A DNA stretch of 10,741 nt from an uncultured bacterium (GTDB lineage: Bacteria; Cyanobacteriota; Vampirovibrionia; Gastranaerophilales; Gastranaerophilaceae), in the NCBI GenBank assembly GCA_900550295.1, contig URRM01000056.1, positions 1 through 10,741 on the forward strand. The letters run 5' to 3'. The notes beneath the pieces were generated by a model. The model made no database searches and had not been told where the DNA came from. It worked only from the letters and a program-made list of their open reading frames with translations. A program made the position numbers and the translations under genes. Below are positions 6,942-10,741 of this stretch, piece by piece. Within the stretch, counting starts at the first letter, position 1. Each line of letters opens with the position of its first letter.

Positions 6942-9053
6942 ATGGCGAAGAAAAATAATGTTTCAAGAGTTATTTTGTCAGATTTAGTCGATAAAAAAAC
7001 TGTTGATAAATTTTTAAAAACTTTTTATAAAACTTTCGGTATAGGCTGTAATTGTGTTGACGAAAGTAAGGTTATCGCTAATATTTCGATGGCTAAATTT
7101 TGTAGTATGACACGAAATACAGAAAAAGGGTGTAAGTTATGCGAAGCTTGTGACAGAGATGCTTGGGAAAAAATAAAAAAAACAGGAAAACCAGCTCTTT
7201 ATCAATGTCATGCCGGTTTAGTTGATATAGCTATTCCTATAATCGTTGATAACAAATACTTGGGCATGATTATGGGTGGACAAATTAGTACAGGTAAGAT
7301 TGATGAACAAAAAATACTAGAGCTAAGCAAGCAAATAGAAATTGAAAATTCTCAAGAATATTTAGAAGCAGCAAAAAAAATTAAATGTATTAAAAGTAAA
7401 GAAATAAAAAAAGCTGTAAAAGTCCTATCTTTAATCGCTCAAACTGTTTCTGAAACGGCTTATTCGATGTATTTGCTAAAAAAAGAAGCTGAGAAAAAAG
7501 AATTTATATTATCTTTGATTGCAGCTGTAGAGAGTGCAAGTTCTAAAAATAAATTGTATAACATAATTTGCAAAAAAATTATGAATTTTTTCAATGCAGA
7601 TAGAATTTTAATTGTAGAATTTAGCAAAAATGGTACATATAACATATTACAGGAATTGAAAGCTGACAAATCTATAAAATCTGTGTTTGAAGTTTTACCG
7701 AAAAATACTGCAGAAAAAATTATGACATATTGGAATGATATTGTATTCAACAAAAATGAAGAAGTTACTTTCAATAGTGTTAATGCGTACGATATTCCTG
7801 ATTTTATCAGAGAAGCATACAATAAAATCGGCTTGGTTTCAGCGATGACAACAATTTTTAATAGAACAGAAACCTCAGCAACAGTTGTCGTTTTGGGTAA
7901 ATATAACAATGATAATATCTGGACAGAAGATGACGTAAAAGGTTTTAATTTATGCGGTAAACAAGTTAATATTGCTATAAACAAAATAAAACTCACCGAA
8001 AAAGCAAAAATAAGAGCGTTGAGAGAAAAGGCTCTACTGGATAATCTTCCAGCAAGTGCATTTTTAAAGGATGTAAACGGTAAGTTTTTGGCGGTGAATG
8101 ATGCCTTTTTAGCCTGTGGTTTATCACGTGAACAAATTTTAGGACATGACGATTTTGAGTTTGAACCTTTTGATGTAGCCGCTTCTTATCAAGCCGAAGA
8201 TTTAGAGGTGATTAATAGTAAAAAGCCTTTTAGAAATATTCGAAAAGTAATAAGAAACGGTAAAGAATTATGGATGGAAAGTTATAAAAGTCCTGTATTT
8301 GATGAAAATGGTAATGTTGTTGCTATTACAGGATTTAACAAAGATATAACTGCTCAAATGACAATGGATAAGTTGAAAAATCAATTTATTTCTATTATCA
8401 GCCATGAGTTACGAACTCCTTTGACTTCAATTAGTGGCAGTATAGATTTAATGCTGAATGGTTTGGTTGGAAATGTTGATGCTCCTTGTACAGAAATGCT
8501 TAAAATCGCACAAAAAAATACAAATAAGTTAACTTCTTTGATTAACAATATTCTTGAACTGGAAGCTTTAGAAACAAATACAATGACTTTAAAATTTTCT
8601 TTTCAAAAAGTAAAAACAGTTTTAATGGAAGCTATAGAAACATCAACAAAACCTAAAACGGCTGTTGGTACCCACATAAAAACAGATATAGATTTAGAAA
8701 ATGAATGTATAAATATTGATAAAGAAAAATTCATTAAAGTTTTGCATAACATTATATCTAATGCTTATAAATTTTCTGATATTGGTGAAGACATTATTGT
8801 TAGCACAAAAGTTAAGAAAAAAGATGTTTACATTACGATAACAGATACCGGTGTTGAAATTCCGGAAGGTATGGAAGCTAAAGTTTTCAACAAATTTAAA
8901 GAAATGGACACAAACAACCAACACAGACAAGAAGGTGTTGGTTTGGGACTTGCTATAGCAAAATTACTTGTAGAAAAAATGAACGGCACAATATCTTATT
9001 CATCTAAAAAGAATAAGACAAGCTTCATGCTTACTTTCCCAATTGCTAAGTAA
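6942..9053 (+). CDS. Soluble PocR-GAF-PAS sensor histidine kinase
   Basis: This is a predicted cytosolic two-component sensor of 703 residues with no membrane segment. Residues about 12-172 are a PocR-type sensory domain with its cysteine pattern (C36, C38, C54, C64, C67, C70, C89 in YQCHAGLVDIAIPI); this family is proposed to bind small organic ligands such as propanediol-like compounds. A GAF domain follows (about 190-350), then PAS/PAC (about 362-470, FLKDVNGKFLAVNDAF). The HisKA dimerisation helix holds the phosphorylated H488 in SHELRTP. The HATPase domain fills about 590-702, with the N-box around N603/N607 and the G2 box GVGLGLAI at 665-672. The G1 box reads DTGVEIPE (635-642) where DxGxGI is usual, so its second glycine is Glu639. 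The ATG is the only usable start in frame; its ribosome site (AAAGG, 6913-6917) is distant. A convergent response regulator 3 nt beyond its stop is the obvious partner candidate. Confidence 0.9.
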   Translation: MAKKNNVSRVILSDLVDKKTVDKFLKTFYKTFGIGCNCVDESKVIANISMAKFCSMTRNTEKGCKLCEACDRDAWEKIKKTGKPALYQCHAGLVDIAIPIIVDNKYLGMIMGGQISTGKIDEQKILELSKQIEIENSQEYLEAAKKIKCIKSKEIKKAVKVLSLIAQTVSETAYSMYLLKKEAEKKEFILSLIAAVESASSKNKLYNIICKKIMNFFNADRILIVEFSKNGTYNILQELKADKSIKSVFEVLPKNTAEKIMTYWNDIVFNKNEEVTFNSVNAYDIPDFIREAYNKIGLVSAMTTIFNRTETSATVVVLGKYNNDNIWTEDDVKGFNLCGKQVNIAINKIKLTEKAKIRALREKALLDNLPASAFLKDVNGKFLAVNDAFLACGLSREQILGHDDFEFEPFDVAASYQAEDLEVINSKKPFRNIRKVIRNGKELWMESYKSPVFDENGNVVAITGFNKDITAQMTMDKLKNQFISIISHELRTPLTSISGSIDLMLNGLVGNVDAPCTEMLKIAQKNTNKLTSLINNILELEALETNTMTLKFSFQKVKTVLMEAIETSTKPKTAVGTHIKTDIDLENECINIDKEKFIKVLHNIISNAYKFSDIGEDIIVSTKVKKKDVYITITDTGVEIPEGMEAKVFNKFKEMDTNNQHRQEGVGLGLAIAKLLVEKMNGTISYSSKKNKTSFMLTFPIAK

Positions 9054-9056
9054 TTA

Positions 9057-9452
9057 TTATGCTACAGCGTAATGTTTATTCCATAAATTTTCAATAATTG
9101 AGTATAATTTCATTGTGTCAAAAGGTTTTGGAATTACGCCTAAAACGTCCATTTTGCTTAGTTCTTCAATCTCAAAGGCTTGGGCTTTTGAGGTTAAAAA
9201 TATAACCGGAATATCCTTAAATTTCGGATTTTTTCGGATTTCCTTCAAAACTGTAGGTCCATCCATTACAGGCATGACTACATCTAATAATATTAAGTCC
9301 GGAATTGCGTACCTTAAGCTTGCAAGTAACTCTTGTCCGTTATTTGCAAAGTCTAATCGTAGACTTGAATTTTTTGATTCAAGCACAATCTTGACGATGA
9401 TTTTAATATCTTCATCATCTTCGGCATAAATTATGTTCTTAATCTCTCTTAT
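9057..9452 (-). CDS. Single-domain response regulator (CheY-like), apparent ATA start
   Basis: This is a stand-alone receiver domain that would accept phosphate from a histidine kinase, with no output domain. The frame encodes 131 residues from an ATA at 9452. Key residues in that numbering are the acidic pair D12/D13 (in IIYAEDDED), the phosphoacceptor D57 (LILLDVVMPVMDG), T87 (FLTSKA) and K109 (IPKPFD). The first conventional start (GTG, 9386) would give only 109 residues and lose strand beta-1 and the acidic pair. No ATG, GTG or TTG lies upstream of it in frame. AGGAG sits 7 nt before the ATA, the ideal spacing, and the following residues REIKNIIYAEDD match a typical regulator N-terminus with Met at the ATA position. 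The gene ends 3 nt from the end of the PocR kinase on the opposite strand. Confidence 0.85.
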   Translation of the reverse strand: MREIKNIIYAEDDEDIKIIVKIVLESKNSSLRLDFANNGQELLASLRYAIPDLILLDVVMPVMDGPTVLKEIRKNPKFKDIPVIFLTSKAQAFEIEELSKMDVLGVIPKPFDTMKLYSIIENLWNKHYAVA

Positions 9453-9459
9453 GATATAA

Positions 9460-9464
9460 CTCCT
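9460..9464 (-). promoter_or_regulatory. Ribosome binding site that decides the response-regulator start
   Basis: AGGAG on the complement is followed by 7 nt (TTATATC) and then ATA in the regulator frame. No ATG, GTG or TTG lies at a usable distance in any frame, so this site argues for initiation at ATA (or, less well spaced, at the preceding ATC). Confidence 0.65.
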
Positions 9465-9537
9465 GTGTGGTGGGTGAATAGATGCAAAATAATATTAGGG
9501 TATATATTAATACTATGCCCATATTTGGTGTATCTAA

Positions 9538-9551
9538 TAACATTAATGTTA
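9538..9551. promoter_or_regulatory. 14-bp perfect palindrome in the divergent gap, candidate operator
   Basis: TAACATTAATGTTA is a perfect palindrome in the 226-bp gap between the response regulator and the Spy-like gene. Its right part, AATGTTAAT (9545-9553), recurs exactly at 9602-9610. The rest of the gap is very AT-rich and shows no gene. In such AT-rich DNA a chance palindrome is possible. Confidence 0.4.
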
Positions 9552-9650
9552 ATTTTTGTTATGTTTATATATAGCTGTACTTACTACGGTTTAATATTTA
9601 CAATGTTAATCAGTATTTTACATAATAATGGAACATGTTTTTTTATTATA

Positions 9651-9656
9651 TATAAT
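9651..9656 (+). promoter_or_regulatory. Probable -10 box of the Spy-like gene
   Basis: A perfect TATAAT ends 22 nt before the chosen ATG. Predicted transcription from about 9663 would give a 16-nt leader containing the GAGG ribosome site. No convincing -35 lies at 16-18 bp. An alternative pair is TTTACA (9597-9602) with CATAAT (9621-9626) at 18 bp. Confidence 0.4.
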
Positions 9657-9678
9657 ATTGTGTAGTGAGGTAATAATT

Positions 9679-10155
9679 ATGTTTAAGAAAATAGCTTTTT
9701 TGTTTTTTATATCAGTATTTTTGTATAATGCAAGTTTTGCTTTACCAAATTATTCAACAGAAGAGCAAAAATTTATTGAATATCAAACAAATAACACAAT
9801 TAATAACGCTAAGTTATATAGAACTGCAGTATATAAAACTTTAGATATCACCACTCCTCAAATGATTGATATTAAAAAACTTGATAAAGCATTTTATGCA
9901 CAAATTAAACCGGTGTTAATGGAAAATTATCATACGTTGAATAGATTATCAAAACTAACAAATCAAATAAAACCATCAAAAAAACTTGTGAATGTTGAAA
10001 AGAAAAAATTGAAAGAAAACGCTAAAATTTTAGATGGTTATAAAGATGATTATGAAGTTGAGTTATATAAAATTTTAACTCCGGCTCAAAAAAATAAATA
10101 TATACAGTTAAGAAATGAACGTATAAAAGAGTATAAGGCTACTTATTCTCATTAG
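9679..10155 (+). CDS. Secreted helical protein with LTxxQ motif (Spy/CpxP-like)
   Basis: The ATG at 9679 is preferred over an in-frame ATG at 9628: it has TGAGG 8 nt upstream (9666-9670) and begins a textbook signal peptide, MFKKIAFLFFISVFLYNASFA, likely cut after A21. The mature part of about 137 residues is charged and helical. LTPAQ at 133-137 matches the LTxxQ motif of periplasmic Spy/CpxP stress chaperones, and ITTPQ at 57-61 may be a degenerate second copy, in the two-motif layout of that family. Such proteins are ATP-independent chaperones or stress-sensor partners in the periplasm. The assignment rests on motif and layout and is moderate. It is divergent from the response regulator, so joint control is conceivable. 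Its stop codon overlaps the stop codon of the acetyltransferase remnant on the other strand, with no terminator between them. Confidence 0.8.
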   Translation: MFKKIAFLFFISVFLYNASFALPNYSTEEQKFIEYQTNNTINNAKLYRTAVYKTLDITTPQMIDIKKLDKAFYAQIKPVLMENYHTLNRLSKLTNQIKPSKKLVNVEKKKLKENAKILDGYKDDYEVELYKILTPAQKNKYIQLRNERIKEYKATYSH

Positions 10156-10303
10156 TCTTTATAATTTTCGATTTCTCTAAGAACTTTTGCCGGATTCCCA
10201 ACAGCTAATGAGTTTGCCGGAATGTCTTTAGTTACAACACTACCTGCTCCGATTACACAGTTGTCGCCAATAGTTACGTTCGGAAGAACAGTAACATTTT
10301 TAC
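10152..10303 (-). pseudogene. C-terminal remnant of a hexapeptide-repeat O-acetyltransferase
   Basis: On the complement, 49 codons ending in TAA (10152-10154) encode the end of a left-handed beta-helix acetyltransferase. NVTVLPNVTIGDNCVIGAG shows the hexapeptide repeats, and VVTKDIPANSLAVGNPAKVL is the typical closing segment of the maltose/galactoside-acetyltransferase-like group, which moves acetyl from acetyl-CoA to a sugar or similar acceptor. Going upstream, the expected WIG-type residues before KNVTV are absent: homology stops abruptly near 10303 and the frame continues without a start codon into transposase DNA. The gene has therefore lost most of its 5' part, or the sequence is misjoined here. 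Its stop overlaps that of the Spy-like gene by 2 nt. Confidence 0.8.
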
Positions 10304-10597
10304 AATATCTAATCTTGCAAGTGAAGTTAGTCTTGCACTTTCTGATACAAAAGTTGTTGGTTGGTAATTTAGTGGAACAAGTGCTGTTGATTTGTTACTG
10401 TTCTCTATTAATTTTTGTTGTATCTCTGGTTCTAAAGAGGAGTAAAGAATCTCATAAGATGTTCCACCATTGACTTTAACTTCACGAGCAATGTATTTAC
10501 TTTCCGGTTTATTTATTTCTAAACGTAAAGAACGATTCGATTTTAAACCTTTTGCTTCTGCTACCTTATTTATATTTATATATGTATTATTTTCATT
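10274..10597 (-). pseudogene. N-terminal fragment of a Mu-type (DDE) transposase
   Basis: A - strand frame of about 108 codons encodes a helix-turn-helix-like opening (INKVAEAKGLKSNRSLRLEI), then GGTSYEILYSSLEPEIQQKL and LTSLARLDIVK. By eye this matches the N-terminal DNA-binding part of Mu/Tn552-type transposases. After LDIVK it runs into the acetyltransferase sequence in the wrong frame and stops 9 codons later (10274-10276); the DDE catalytic core is missing. No start codon lies in frame. ATG at 10594-10596 is one base out of phase, and a single extra A in the A-run after it would give a normal start (MKNNTYIN...). The fragment therefore appears broken at both ends and should not be functional. 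Confidence 0.7.
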
Positions 10598-10634
10598 TCA
10601 TTCATGGTAGTGACACATTACCTCTGAATTAAAA

Positions 10635-10652
10635 GAATTGGAACACCAATTC
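10635..10652. other. Perfect hairpin upstream of the transposase fragment
   Basis: GAATTGG and CCAATTC form a 7-bp stem with a 4-nt loop. On the complement it is followed by TTTTAATT, so it could weakly terminate transcription entering the transposase gene, a common way to keep transposases silent, or act as an operator. Confidence 0.4.
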
Positions 10653-10661
10653 CGAGCTTTG

Positions 10662-10707
10662 TGTCGTTTCTGAATCAATTAGAATAAAAATAGGTCGTAA
10701 ATATCAA
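10662..10707. repeat. Two GTCGT...ATCAA motifs, possible transposase binding sites; rest of right end empty
   Basis: GTCGT-N6-ATCAA (10663-10678) and GTCGT-N4-ATCAA (10694-10707) lie 31 bp apart upstream of the transposase fragment. The first copy, TGTCGTTTC, resembles the end sequences I recall for Tn5053/Tn552-type elements. Repeated end sites are normal for this transposase class. No gene is seen from 10605 to 10741. Confidence 0.3.
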
Positions 10708-10741
10708 ACTAAGTGTTAGATTTTTTTAAAATTTCAAATTG

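Noticed and set aside
6929..6958. Nine-codon leader frame (MRTLYGEEK) overlapping the kinase start
   Set aside because: It is slightly better placed for the AAAGG than the kinase ATG, so translational coupling is possible, but its length and composition are what chance would give. Not called.
9498..9520. GGGTATA...TATGCCC imperfect inverted repeat in the divergent gap
   Set aside because: Only the outer few pairs match and the centre does not, which is too weak to call against this AT-rich background.
9465..9665. Hydrophobic 66-codon open frame on the + strand between the response regulator and the Spy-like gene
   Set aside because: Its hydrophobicity comes from T-rich DNA. It has no ribosome site, overlaps the regulator's leader, and runs across the probable promoter of the Spy-like gene.
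9628..9678. Upstream ATG extending the Spy-like protein by 17 residues
   Set aside because: No ribosome site precedes it, it overlaps the TATAAT box, and it would place extra residues in front of an ideal signal peptide that starts at the well-spaced ATG at 9679.
10222..10473. 83-codon + strand frame at the right end
   Set aside because: It is antisense to the acetyltransferase and transposase remnants, both of which show clear family similarity on the - strand, and it crosses their junction.
1..10741. CRISPR array, tRNA, rRNA, riboswitch
   Set aside because: No regularly spaced repeats, no cloverleaf-like or rRNA-like segments, and no leader long or structured enough for a recognised riboswitch were found by eye.

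Overview
The window is AT-rich bacterial DNA with short intergenic gaps. An ADP-forming acetyl-CoA synthetase points to an anaerobic fermenter, and an exported Spy/CpxP-like protein points to a two-membrane (Gram-negative type) envelope. A low-GC gut lineage such as Gastranaerophilales (Melainabacteria) would fit, but that is an impression from gene content and style; no marker here proves it.

Left part (1-4450, + strand): replicative helicase dnaB ends in a strong intrinsic terminator. A small radical SAM protein follows behind its own promoter, then a highly biased-codon, fused-subunit acetate-CoA ligase (ADP-forming) carrying an unusual cysteine-rich tail. The last two genes look co-transcribed. 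The middle part (4451-6830) runs on the - strand: a one-pass membrane protein of unknown function, gltX, and a small Cys/Asp-rich protein. A long hairpin between gltX and the small gene looks like a terminator and also buries the small gene's Shine-Dalgarno sequence.

Right of this, a cytosolic PocR-GAF-PAS histidine kinase (+) meets a single-domain response regulator (-) tail to tail with a 3-nt gap; they are a plausible phosphorelay pair. The regulator's conserved N-terminus is only recovered if translation starts at an ATA codon. A divergent, very AT-rich 226-bp gap with a 14-bp palindrome separates it from a Spy/CpxP-like periplasmic protein (+).

The right end (10152-10741) is scrambled. 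The last 49 codons of a hexapeptide acetyltransferase are joined, in a different frame, to the N-terminal third of a Mu-type transposase, both on the - strand. This is either a deletion junction or an assembly chimera. The stop codon of the Spy-like gene overlaps the stop codon of the acetyltransferase fragment.

Recurring themes are extended -10 promoters (TGn before the -10), two of which place the predicted transcription start exactly on the A of an ATG (leaderless mRNAs), and tail-to-tail gene pairs with no room for a terminator. No tRNA, rRNA or CRISPR array was seen.
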